Of a DNA stretch of 64,000 bases, positions 1 through 11,200 are shown piece by piece (position 1 is the stretch's first letter; every line of letters starts with the position of its first letter). A model generated the notes under the pieces. The model was not told the origin of the DNA, did not search any database, and saw nothing but the letters and a program-made list of their open reading frames with translations. The position numbers and the translations under genes are program-made. Where the stretch lies: contig JABBOT010000003.1 of NCBI GenBank assembly GCA_016165875.1, positions 31,973,663 to 32,037,662 on the forward strand, read 5' to 3'. This stretch comes from Acanthopleura granulata. Its lineage: Eukaryota > Mollusca > Polyplacophora > Chitonida > Chitonidae.

Positions 1-1600
1 TGTTGAATATTTTATTATATTTGCTTTCTGAAACAATTCTGTCGCCTAAAAGATTCACCATCAAATAAAACACCAAACATTTCATTATCTGTGTAAATTA
101 GTTCAAAATAAACACATTGTATTTGACGAAGCGACAACTGGTCTCTACCGCCGGTTTTACGTAGGTTGGAACTGATGTGACACACTCTCCCAAAAAGAAA
201 CTTACCATATAGTCTGAGCAGGTAGGCAACACAAGATGTCATCAACGTCCACAGTGAACATCCTGTTCTGGCTTGGGTTGATGACTGAAGAAGATTCCTC
301 TGCTCATTTCAAGACTTCCTCGATGTGTACTACCTTGGCTGAAAATGATAACTCATTAAACTAGCGATCAACCTTTTAACAAAATATTGGATGAAAATTC
401 AAATTATGCATTCCGTCTTTGACACCCTATATATACAAGTGCGTTAGAATTTAGGGTTGATATAACTTTTAACTTGGTTTCGGACACATAAGGTTGTAAT
501 TTTTATGGTAAACCAGCCTTTATTCCAATGTCTCATTACAACGCCGTGGCCGCGACATCACACAGGATGGGCCGCCAGATTAAAAATACATGTATTGACT
601 GACACTTGGGCGATCAGAACTTGAATCTGGTCCCTGAGCACTAAATCGTTATTTATTTCTTAAAAGTAAAACGCATACCCACACTCTGGACTACTTATGA
701 AGCCTGCAAGGAAATCCTTCAAGTAGTAAGCGTATTGTCAGAATGACAATACAGTCAACTCTCAAAGACTTTCAGTCAGCAATATGAATTCTCTTCATTG
801 GGCTTTGTAATTATTATAATCTGAGGTTCGCTTGATGTGCTACAACTAGAGCTGCATAAACTTTCTCCCATTTCTACGACTATCAACAATGGCTGGGAGA
901 TTTGAAAAGAAAGTGTCAGATATTCGAGTTTTTAATTAATTTATTTCATTGTTAGTTAACGTCGTACAGAAGGTTTTTCATTTATACATTGAAGGGCAAA
1001 ATAATGGCAAACTTTTAGGTGTAAGATACATCATAACAATAGAAGGCCAGTACTCCCAAATCGGTTTCATGTAAGGCCGCACAAAAATGCGCCGTGGAGC
1101 GCTTCTGGCAGTCAGAAGGTCACATGATCAATGGAACCACGACCATCTTGCAAATGTTGGAATGTGGGGATTCAGAAAGGAATCAATGACCTCCATTTAC
1201 TAACAATTTAAATGTGATCACTGGATTAGCTCCAGTGACTGTTTGTGCCGTGAAGGGTACGGGATCTGATATTCCATTGTATTCATATAGTGAACGTGGA
1301 ACATTTACTGATCCTAAATGGGTCAAAGTAGTAGGCTCCCTATGGTTTATTCTGCATGCAGGAGTATTATTTGGAGTGAGAAATAAATGGCTTGCCCATC
1401 ATAAGATTATTAGAGGCCATTAAAGAGCAACTTTAGTGTCAAAACATCTGTGTTTTAAAAGCAAGGTGAATCAACTAAGACTGGGATAATATGAATTCCT
1501 TTCCTAAATTGTGAAAAGATTGCAGCGAATTAAAACCGATATTGTGCGTTTCGTCAGAGTATACGGAAACAAAATATTTCTGTCGCTTCCACTTTGTCTG
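1..1600. other. Upstream stretch without a recognised gene
   Basis: I see no exon here that I can support. Open frames are short (the longest, about 69 codons near 1214-1423, has no recognisable motif) and I see no recognisable repeat. The 5' exon and signal peptide of the Ig-like gene at 2.3-4.4 kb could lie here or before the window. Confidence 0.4.
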
Positions 1601-1603
1601 GTG

Positions 1604-1760
1604 TGACGTCGGCCACGAACACATGACGTCAACACTCGCTGACGGGAATACACATATGACTCTGCCCTTTCAAACGCTCTTGACGTCATCCCAGCATAAA
1701 TGCCTTACTCAACGTCACATCTGCCTAATTCGACGTCATACAGAGAATTTTATCACGTCA
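1604..1760. promoter_or_regulatory. Cluster of six CRE-like sites
   Basis: Six copies of an ACGTCA-type core occur in about 157 bp. They start near 1604 (TGACGTCG), 1624 (TGACGTCA), 1681 (TGACGTCA), 1710 (CAACGTCA), 1731 (CGACGTCA) and 1753 (TCACGTCA). Two are perfect palindromic cAMP-response elements. CREB/ATF-family bZIP factors bind this motif. The last four are spaced about 21-29 bp apart, so the cluster may be a decayed tandem repeat. It lies about 600 bp before the first supported Ig-like exon; regulation of that gene is an inference. Confidence 0.45.
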
Positions 1761-2349
1761 CATCAGGAAAATTTTTCGGACACAGCCGAACATTTTATTT
1801 TTGAAGGAATGTTCAGTTATATGGGTTAAATAGTGTTATTCATCAAAATCTTTTTGAAACATTGTGTTAGATTTATTCCGTAGGATTTCTTTCATATCAT
1901 TACAATATTTCCACGCAATTTGTATTCTGACCAGAGTGACATTTTAAAGGAAACGTTGCATGCAGATGACTGAATGCTTGTTTTAAAAGAAAAGACAACA
2001 GTTCGCCAAACGTTTGCATGTATCGATAAGATATCCTTAAATCGGAAACGTTAACACGATATCAGCTTAGCGTGGCAATCATGCCTAAGGGACTTCTGTA
2101 ATCCATGAAAGCACGCGTTTCTGTAATTATAACGCCACGCGATACTTGTGTGCCTTTTGGCCCCTCTGAGCAGAGAGGGCGTGTCTTTAGGTGGTAGAGT
2201 CACCAACCACACCAACAAAATGGCTTTGGTCGTTCTGTTTCGATCATCAATTTTACCTAATAACTAAGCTATAATTTTTCTTGTCTTTTCCTTTAAGGAA
2301 TTCTATTTGAAATAAATAGTGCAGAATTTTGGGTTGTTTATGCGTGCAG

Positions 2350-4378
2350 AAAACTCCCCAGAACCTCCGCTCATTAGAGGCGGTAGGCGGTGTCCTGGTC
2401 ATCACATGGAAGCCTATGATCGTTGTGATGTATACGCTTCCGGTGGAGAAAACCTTAACCTAAGGTGCAAGGTGAAAATCAATTTACCCGCGGAGTGGAA
2501 CACCGTCAAGTGGTTCTTGAGCAGCGGCAACACAGAGTACAGCGTAGGGAAGACGAGTACAACTGTGGAGAAGTCATCTGCAAGTTGCCAAGGGAACCTG
2601 ACGAATACCTTGAGCTACAGACACGTGCCGTGGAACTCGCATGACGTCACTGTATTGTGCCACGTGGAATACAGGCACTCAAACACTTCCGTGATAATGA
2701 CGAAATCTGCCGAAATAACTATTTGCACCGAAGGTTTGTTGCGGAAATATATTTTATGGCCCCAGTAAAATCATACAGATTTTAGAATTATTAATATTTG
2801 GTACATTTTTGTTTTAGTGTTAGGAGTATCAAAATTTTCCATCAATCTTCCATGCACAGATAATTTGCATGAAACGGGTTTGGAGGCCAAAATACAAGGC
2901 TCGCTCTATATTAAAGTGACACACTATTTTTGTAATGGTTACAGCGTGACGCGCAAAGTCGCTTTGGCAGCAAATGCCAGCAAAGCAAATGACAAAGGTT
3001 TATGTGAAAGAAAATGATCTGACTTTAACAGGTATTCTCTTTGCCCCAAGTCTTCAAAAGTTCACCTTGCTTATATGATATATACGTTGTAAATGTCTAC
3101 GAGCCTTCATTGTCCTATAGCGTTTTTTCATAGTGTTATGAGATTCTGCTGCAGCATTTAGGCAGGATGCGTGTAAGGTGCACCTGCCAATGGACGGTGG
3201 TTTTCTCCATGCTTTCCCAATCCACAAACCTGACTGACTTAGCATTAGTGAAAGAGTTAAACGTCAATGAAATTAATAAATAAATAAATCAATGGTTTTA
3301 TTTGATTGGTGTTTTAAGCCGAACTCAAGAATATTTCACTCATATGGCGGCGACTTGCGTTATAATAGGATGAAAACTTGCACAGCCCGAAGGAAATCGA
3401 TGTATATTTAAGTAAAAGGGTTATATTAGGGCATATAAATCATTACAGACACCAAAAATGTTAAGACTGTTTCTAGTACAATACTGTTTCGTCTCTTTTA
3501 TTGAACAGAATCCACATCTCAGATTCACCGGCTGAATGAGGCGGAAATAGCAGGCGTATTTCTAGGTGGGTGTGTGGCCATGCTTATCGTTGTCCTGATG
3601 CTGGCCATGTGTGTGGCATGTTGTGGAAACTCAATCAAAGGTAATATTATAATTGGTTTATTTATTTATTTGATTGGTGTTTTGCGCCATACTCAAGAAT
3701 ACTTCACTCATACGATGGCGGTTAGCATTATGGTGGGAGGAAACCGAGCAGTCCGGTGGAAACCGACGACCATCCGCAGGTTGCTGGCAGACCTGCGGAT
3801 ACATACGGCTGGAGAGGAAGCCAGCATGAGCTGGACTTGAAGTCACAGCGACAGCATTGGTGGTATAATTGGTAGAAATAAACCGTTCCGACCAGTGAAT
3901 CACCAGCCACCATTTCATCTACCTTGGACAATATTGTTGTAAACAGACACCGCTCATAACTAGACCAGGTCACAAGAGACGTAAGTTCAACGTCATTCTT
4001 AGACTGGAAATTTCCTTTGTTCTCGACTGCTTTTTGGCAATGCTTGAACGGCTGTGCTCTCTGGTGTAGTTTTGCACGAAGTCTTCTGTCAATATTGCGT
4101 CTTTCACACGTGAAAAGGCCGCCTGAAAAATTTGCCAAATATCGGTGGCTTATTCAGGCCAATTGTCTTTTCGCCGAGAGAGACATTAGTGCTACATGCA
4201 CCTTTATTCTAATGAGTCTTTGATGATTTTTATGACGACTAACTGAATGTATATTTTAGTCGAAATGTTGTATTTTTTCCTGATAATAGCATTGGTTATT
4301 TTTCTAATTTCAGTATACAAAAAGAACAAGATGGCGGTTACGAGAATGTAAATGGCTTTCTGGCGGGAAGGGCAACCT
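2350..4378 (+). CDS. Partial gene: Ig-like single-pass membrane protein
   Basis: Supported exons are 2350-2733, 2818-2997 and 3509-3640. All are flanked by AG/GT and all are phase 1, as is usual for Ig-domain exons. Exon one reads as an Ig-like fold, with LRC, VKWFLSS and VTVLCHVEY in the order Cys-Trp-Cys, plus N-glycosylation sites NLT and NTS. Exon two has a second Cys pair (LPCTDN and YFCNGY). Exon three carries a membrane span of about 20 residues (VAMLIVVLMLAMCVACC). A tail exon begins near 4314 or 4325. No signal peptide exon was found, so the 5' end is missing or lies upstream. An AATAAA at about 4803 could be the poly(A) signal. The function is unknown; it could be an adhesion or immune-type receptor. 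Confidence 0.6.
3283..3400 (-). repeat. tRNA-SINE family 1, partial copy
   Basis: This is the 3' part of the common SINE seen on the opposite strand: an AAATAAAT-type tail, then the GATTGGTGTTTTA segment and the CAAGAATATTTCACT segment. It is diverged after about 3360. It sits in an intron of the Ig-like gene. Confidence 0.7.
3655..3865 (-). repeat. tRNA-SINE family 1, near-complete body
   Basis: This copy carries the tail, the conserved body, and the CATGAGCTGGACTTGAAGTC segment that is the complement of the tRNA-like B box. Its open frames on both strands are repeat sequence, not genes. It is intronic in the Ig-like gene. Confidence 0.85.
4315..4378 (+). CDS. Candidate last exon of the Ig-like membrane protein
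   Basis: Two acceptors lie 11 bases apart. Using TTTCAG (exon from 4315), the phase-1 frame gives VYKKNKMAVTRM and a stop. Using the next AG (exon from about 4326), the same phase gives a tail containing DGGYENVNG and a stop at about 4378. The second tail has a YxxV tyrosine motif, which is common in cytoplasmic signalling or sorting tails. Which acceptor is used cannot be settled from the DNA. Confidence 0.4.
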
Positions 4379-4974
4379 AGAATGCTGGTTGGTTGGTGGG
4401 AGGGCGCAGGGAGGGGTGTCAATGAATAAGTTTCCAGATTCCACGCACTCTGTTTTTATCGGAGATTTTAGTAAACACCTACTCTAGTCCTTCACTTGCA
4501 TCGTTAATTCAATGGAGGTCAACGAGGTTCGAAACTGCCGTGTCTAGTGAAAATTAGAGTAGTAGCAGAAGCTATTTTTAACAGACCATTTACGATTTAG
4601 TGAAAAAGAGATTTCATTTTATTTTTCATATTTCATTATTATTAAATGTACATGATGTCATTCTTCTTTTGTTTCTATTCATAATAATACAAAGAAAAAC
4701 ATAGTTATCTTACCTTCAAGTAGAATTTTGACTTTACCGATCTCCTGTAAATTTACATGTGAAACGTACTTTATTAGATGCTGATCTCTGTTAAGCTAAG
4801 CTCAATAAACATAGCCTAGCTGATCAACATATCTTTATTTCTCTTTATTTATGGACTACCCTGATTCTGTCAACTAACCACAGCGTTCAGTAGCGATTTA
4901 TATTAGATCAGTGATGTACCATGTTTGCAAGGTTCGAAATGTTCACCCATTTGAGGCTGGTCGCTTTCGTGTAG

Positions 4975-5125
4975 AATATTTCAAGAATATTTCACCATCC
5001 GCATGTTACTGGTAGACCTTCCCACATAGGACAAGAAAAGAAGTCAGCATAAGTCGAGCCGCACTCGTGAGGGGCTGCTGAGTCATTGTGCTGCAATAGC
5101 TCGCTAGCCACTAGGCCACAGAGAT
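4975..5125 (-). repeat. tRNA-SINE family 1, degraded copy
   Basis: The segments CAAGAATATTTCAC, CCATCCGCATGTTACTGG, GACCTTCCCACATA and a GCTAGCCACTAGGCCACAGAG head are recognisable in order, with internal losses. Confidence 0.6.
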
Positions 5126-7139
5126 CCCTTGTCTAGTCGTGAAGGCTTTTGTGCAAATATCTCCTGTCGAATCGTTCGATTTGTATTTTCCAGTTGTAAT
5201 GAAGAAGCAAGGGATTTATTTGAATGCTAGAGTCCTTCGTATGTATACATACATTTTCTTCCGTAGAACTATCCACTGTCTGCATGTTCAGGGAGCCTCA
5301 GTTAGAAGCCTTAGTTAGGTGTTCAATGACACTCGCCTGGCCGTTTGCATACTCTAACGTTGGCTGATGCTACATATCGATAGGTCACACGTGGGCAAAG
5401 TTTATCAATAAATTCTCAAAGGTTACTGGTTTATCGCCTGCACTTCGGTTTTCTGCACCTATATAACGGCCATCTTCAGTACGGTGTTAAACAAGAGATA
5501 AATAAATATACAAACACATAATATACAGCGTGAATTTGACTGTTGTGTATTGAAGGGTTTGAGTAATTCTAGACACCAATGACGTCTGTTAAATTACAAT
5601 TAACGTCTATGAGTTTTGGCTAATTTTGCTTGAGGAGCGGAGCTGGGGGGGGGGGTAAGTTGCTACGTTTGAAAGATATACATGAACAGTCAGAAAAACG
5701 TTCTAACCGAAGTAAATTCAAGAGGCCTTATTTCACCGGTTGCCTGTAGTAATTGGCCAGCTATTACTTTGTCACCACAGTTCTCTAATTACTGTTTCTA
5801 TGCTGTGTGCTTTTTTAAAATGCCTATAAATGTATTCTTGGTTCAGTTTATTTTATTCCACGGCTATATCTGTCTCCCTGTTCGCCGCTCCGTCCGACAT
5901 GAAATGCAAGGACGGATTTGCATGGATGAAATTTGGTTGGAAGTTTAGCATCTTCCAAAATACATTTGGTGGACCTCTTTCATGGTCTCCTGAGTGAATT
6001 AAAATACCTGTTGCATTTTTAGTCAAGGTCTTCAATATCTGGCTTTCCTGTCGAAGCCGGATATGCATATCAGTGCTAGATACGCAGCGCCTTCAGAAAA
6101 TCTCTCACGCATGTGATTTGGAATAACATAGTCTATGGTGTGTTGAGAGAATTTCGATCTTTAATATTTGGTGTTATTGCTTAGCAGCGGATATGAAAAT
6201 GGCTTTCAAAAGAAACTGTCGTACAGTGTATCCAGAAAAAAACATTGTTTTTATGTGTTTGTGCCTAAATTACTCTTTTTTCCCCTCAGTTTATTAATAT
6301 CTTTTATATACGTCAATTGAACCTGTGAGACCTCTGCTAGAGAATGACGAAAAAAAAAATATAATAAACTTCATTTGGGCCTAAAGAAAATGAGGGAATA
6401 TAAGAGACTCGAACTGAAACACCCAGCACACCAGAGCCGAGTGACTGGAAAGGAGGTCATCTCTTGTCGGAACCTTCAGAAACAGGCGGCATTTTTAAGA
6501 CATAGGTAAGAGATTTTACTTCATACATATATCTTATATGACATATTACAAGTTTGTCATACTATCAAACTGTACATGTATTTTGATTGTAGTTTTACTA
6601 GTTGTAGTATTGTGTTTTCTTTACTCAGAAAAGGCTTTTGAGAATTTTGTTGCTCTTTGTGTAATCTTGTCTTTTTTCTCCTTTACTCCAGCATTATTGA
6701 AAGCTGTTTTTACTGCCGTGTATTATTAATGCTGTTCCAAAATGCCACTACAGCTCATCAATAACTGTGGTGGTTATTTTGCGCCTTGGAATTTATCAGT
6801 TGACTGCTGACCACTGTCACCTGATCCTAGATCACATCTCTATTAGGCTGGCTCGCGCCCATGCATCTGGGATTCTCTACGTCCATAAGTATCATTTCTG
6901 CAACTCATGAAACGGATCACCCTCGTATAAGAGAAATATTCATCAACTCGATTAAAAAAACCAAACCAGAGGTTATGAATGTGTTAATCTTTACTGCTTT
7001 AGAAAAACTGGGGTACTATGGGTGTCCCATCAACATTACCGCATTTACTGTCGAACCTGTCCTGTCTACAGTACCTGAGCTGATTAGTTTACATTTGAAT
7101 TCCTACCTTTGCTATCACCCTATATGAAAATGCCGAAGA

Positions 7140-7455
7140 CTATAGTAGAGAGATAAAACCAGAATGCGACAACAGTGTGATAGTTGGTAAATGGTCACAA
7201 ATTATCCGTGAAATTAGGACTCTTGTCAGTTTACCTCAGTTAGAGTTTTATTATAACTGTTCATGGAAGTGTTCAAGAAGTAATAGCTTACACCCCCTAC
7301 CACCATGGCTTAAACAGCATTAGGTAAAATTAGGTGAACAGCAATGATGTTAAATGCAATAAACCAGACGCCACGGGTCTAGAATTACTCAAAATGCAGT
7401 GTTGTCATCACATTTAACATATCTACACAATAGCATGAAAACAATGCAGAATACC
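7140..7455 (+). repeat. Dispersed repeat, copy 1
   Basis: This segment aligns by eye with 15300-15625. Both contain CAGTTAGAGTTTTATT, a stretch of the form ATTACTCAAA / ATAACTCAAA, and AGCATGAAAACAATGCAGAAT or close variants in the same order. Its first part also matches 16545-16615. No coding potential is visible. The class is unknown. Confidence 0.55.
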
Positions 7456-8100
7456 GTATTTGTAATACACAAATGTCGCAAGAGACCATTGGTCAGCACT
7501 GCTTAAACACGAGCCGCTATTACGCGGAAATAGGTTTCTCATTCTAACAGGAAACTGCTGATAATATTGCCTGTGATTATCTACTACATGCGCTTTGATA
7601 TTTCAAAAGCATCGAGGTTATGAAACTTCCTCGATGTTTGGATGTTAACTCTGGGTGCATCTTTTTTGCAGGTTGGCTCTTCAGTTCTTCAACTGAACCT
7701 ACTGTATTATGAAGAGGCCGATGCTACATGTACTCTAAACATCAAAAACATGTCACAACATCTTGCAGTTTTTCATATATAACATGTTTCCTGGTTCAGA
7801 TATATTCTTGGTCATTCACTCATTCATTCCATACAATTTACGTTTACAAGAACATCTCGTCTTTATTTTTGACCTCTTTTGACTGTGGGTCGCGAGACTG
7901 AGGACTGCAAGTTGCGATGACAGTGGCAGGAAGAGAAGAGAAGTTATGGATTAGTATATATACATCATTAGTTTTAGCTAAAAAAGCCATCGAAGGGCTG
8001 ATTTTTGTGAGGATGAATAACTGAACTGGTACAATCAATAAATACAGTATTCTTTAATTGTCACAGGTTTTCTTTACCGGAATAAAGCGACAGATTCAGG

Positions 8101-8234
8101 ATGAACTTTTGGAAACTGGGCCCTGTGGCATGTATGCTAATAGTGCACAGCTGGGCACAGCCCGACACAGTGCCGCCTACTGTGTTATTCCACTTGCCTT
8201 CCATGTCAAATTTATTCGACGATTTGTCGAAAGG
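8101..8234 (+). CDS. Peroxidase 1 exon 1: signal peptide
   Basis: It codes the signal peptide and the segment TVPPTVLFHL, ending in phase 2 at AAAGG before GTAAGT. The matching exon of the - strand paralogue codes TVPPRVLYHL, which confirms frame and start. No long propeptide follows, unlike myeloperoxidase. Confidence 0.9.
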
Positions 8235-11200
8235 GTAAGTACTTGAAAATGTTTGAATAAAAAATGTTAATTTTATCATTCATTTTTCGCTCGATTGTTG
8301 TTTAACGCACCACTCAAGAAACTTTCACTTACATGTATGTGGTAGAAGTCAGTCAGTTTTAGTTATCTGTGGCGGAAACCGTCAACCGTCGGCCTTTGGC
8401 AAGTTACTGACAAAAATTTTTCCATATGTGCACAGAGAGGAAAGTCCGTCAGTCATGACGTACCGATGTGAACATCATGTTAGTTGAAGGTAAGCGGTCA
8501 TCAACGAACGTTACTCCGTAGAAACGGCCACGAAAACTTCGTACAGTGCTTGTATTGTCACTATCGTCATTGTATTGTCGCTCAATCGATGGGGGCGGGA
8601 AATTTTACGAATTTCCTGTCCAAGGCTCGACATTGAAAGGCACGCATTTTTAATCACAAGACTACTTCTGGTTCTCTGTAAATGTTTATTCATTCTACCA
8701 GTTGTATATCTAAGACATAATCTAGTTATGAACGTGAATTGTCAATAAATTGACGACCAAACAATTGTATATATTTTCCAGTTTGCACCAAGGAACTGGA
8801 ACCCCTGTGGTGGGAAGTGACACGTCATCAGCCACCCCTTGCCCGTACGATGACGTCATCACCTGTGACATCTCCTATCCATACAGATCCTTTGACGGTA
8901 GTTGCAACAACTTGAATAATCCGTTTTTCGGTAGAACTGACACCCCTTTTGAACGTTTCCTGATCCCTGAATACGAAGATGGTAAGTATCGCTGTTGTAT
9001 TATGCAAATTGGATTGTTATTGTTACCTAAAGCAAAACACAACTAAATAGTTTTTAAGGTGGAATGCCGTGTACCCTGATCCAGTACGTAGGAATTTAAC
9101 CTTCACTGCTGCTGACAGACACGTTGGTTTCCTTCGAGGATGCTTGGTCATTCAGACGATTATATTGTAGACAGATAGTAAGTATTGTACATAAAGACAT
9201 AAAAACATGTAACTAATAAGTCAATACATTAGTTAGAGCCATTGTACAAATGTACAAATTTCTTAAAATATGTTATTCAAAACCTTTTGTTAATTCTGTC
9301 AGCCCATTTTGTTTGACGGCTGGTATACGGATGTCTTTTTTCACGTCCAGATTTATATATGCTTTCGTGGTTTATAGTGAATGTCTCTCTGGAGATTGGG
9401 CTTGTGATTTTGGACCTGTAATGTCCGTTCTGATGGGTGCTATCCGGATGTTTGTTTTGACGCGTAGATTCATGTTATAAACATTCGTTGGAATTTATCA
9501 ATTAGTGTAACTTATGGAAATGTAATGGTGTCACCATCATCATCAAACCAGTCTGTCTCCAAAATAGTCACTTAAATAATTCAGTCCATGGTGCCTTTCC
9601 TTTGTTTTGTTCAGGTGTAGAAGATATTCGCGTGACACCACATGAGTCTTCGGGAACTTTGATTGGTCCACGAGAGCTAAGCACTGGATATCACGAAGCG
9701 AGTAGCACTGGCAACCTGCAGAACGATGTGAATCATATCACCATGGAATTCGGGCAGTTTGTCAGTCACGACGTCAACAGAAACACCATTATCACAGGTC
9801 AGCTATTCTTTGATAATGTTTTCTTTCTGATGATGGAACTTCCCGAAATAATGATGTTGTGTAGAGGTCACAATACCTTCGAATTTCTGAAATACTATTT
9901 TGTACAGTTTTAAACAGCTACTGAAGTTCCGTCAAAAAGTTCAATGCGTTTTTTCGTCATGATTTATGACATATAACACGATATATAGTGTACATAACTC
10001 TTGTGTCCTTGAAACCAAATTTATGCTAGTTTCCGAACATTATTTGTCTCACATCAAGTGATAGTATTCCTGATGTGAGGCTGATTGATTTCCAAAGCAT
10101 TTATCGAGTGCGTCAATTTTACCTTAATGACATTAACCGAACTTCGAACAGCATCATGAAGGGTTCTTTTAAAACCCAAAAGCTTTGGATGGAGAAATTT
10201 GTAGATAACTTCCACGGCACTGACATAATCCCAGATATACTTTACTCGGTAACTCTGAGGTGCCAATGAGGCTCGAGTGGCCGTTCAATCAATGGGATGT
10301 TCGTGGAAGACAAAGTGTCATACCCCAATATGGTATGTTACCATGTACATCATGTGTGAGACCGTTTATCAGTAACTTATCAGAGGCTGGTGGTTTACCT
10401 CGAGAAGTGCGTTTTCCTCCAAGCAAAAATACTACCATATTCCATATTTCATCGTATCAGTGAAGATATCCTGAATACAGCGATGAACAACAATCAAATA
10501 AGTAAGTAATCATTAAATGTATAAAAAAAATGTAGTAACACTAAAAGTTATCCATTTTAACAATTTAATCGTATCCCTATCTGCCCCTTTTTGCCGATAA
10601 ACAAGTAATTGTAACAGGAATACACCGTGTCTTTTTTCACATGTTTAGTCCATCTAATAAACAACATGTTTATATCTTTACTTTGCTGAAAAACTGGAAG
10701 AGGATGATAATTTTTTGCTTTCAGCACTACGGATACCCGTCCGAAAATTAGAAAAATTACGGTAGTTCGATAACTCTTGACTTTAAGTCAAGCTGTTGAG
10801 GAAGTCCAACACCCAGCATATCTCAAAATAAAAACATTATGATTTCAGGACAAATATTAAGGCCCTTGACCGGCTGTTGTGGCGCGCTGGTGTAGAGTGT
10901 CTGCTCTCGTGTTTAATCCCAAATCGAGTCACACCTAATAATTTAACCCAGTTAACTTTGGTGATCAACATTTGAGAAATAAACCAAAGGACGTGTGTCA
11001 GCATTGGCTGCGGCCTCCTTCAAGTAAACACATTGGGCAAGAAATATGACCAAAATGAAAACAAAACAAGCAAAAATGAATCAGATAATCTTTACGTCTT
11101 GGGAATGGGTCGCCATCAACACCTAACTCTGTGCAAATCTACTTTTAGCCGCTGGTGGCGTGCCTCTTAATTGTTGTCCTGGTGGGAACCCCGACACGTC

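Larger units (their letters stand above)
4860..8090. other. Intergenic stretch between the Ig-like gene and peroxidase 1
   Basis: It holds a degraded SINE (about 4975-5125), an 11-base G run at 5645-5655, and one copy of a dispersed repeat (7140-7455). Open frames such as 5682-5948 and 6861-7127 have no recognisable domain and no convincing splice context. I call no gene here. Confidence 0.4.

Noticed and set aside
3658..4138. Overlapping frames on both strands of 86-136 codons
   Set aside because: They are translations of a tRNA-SINE and its flank.
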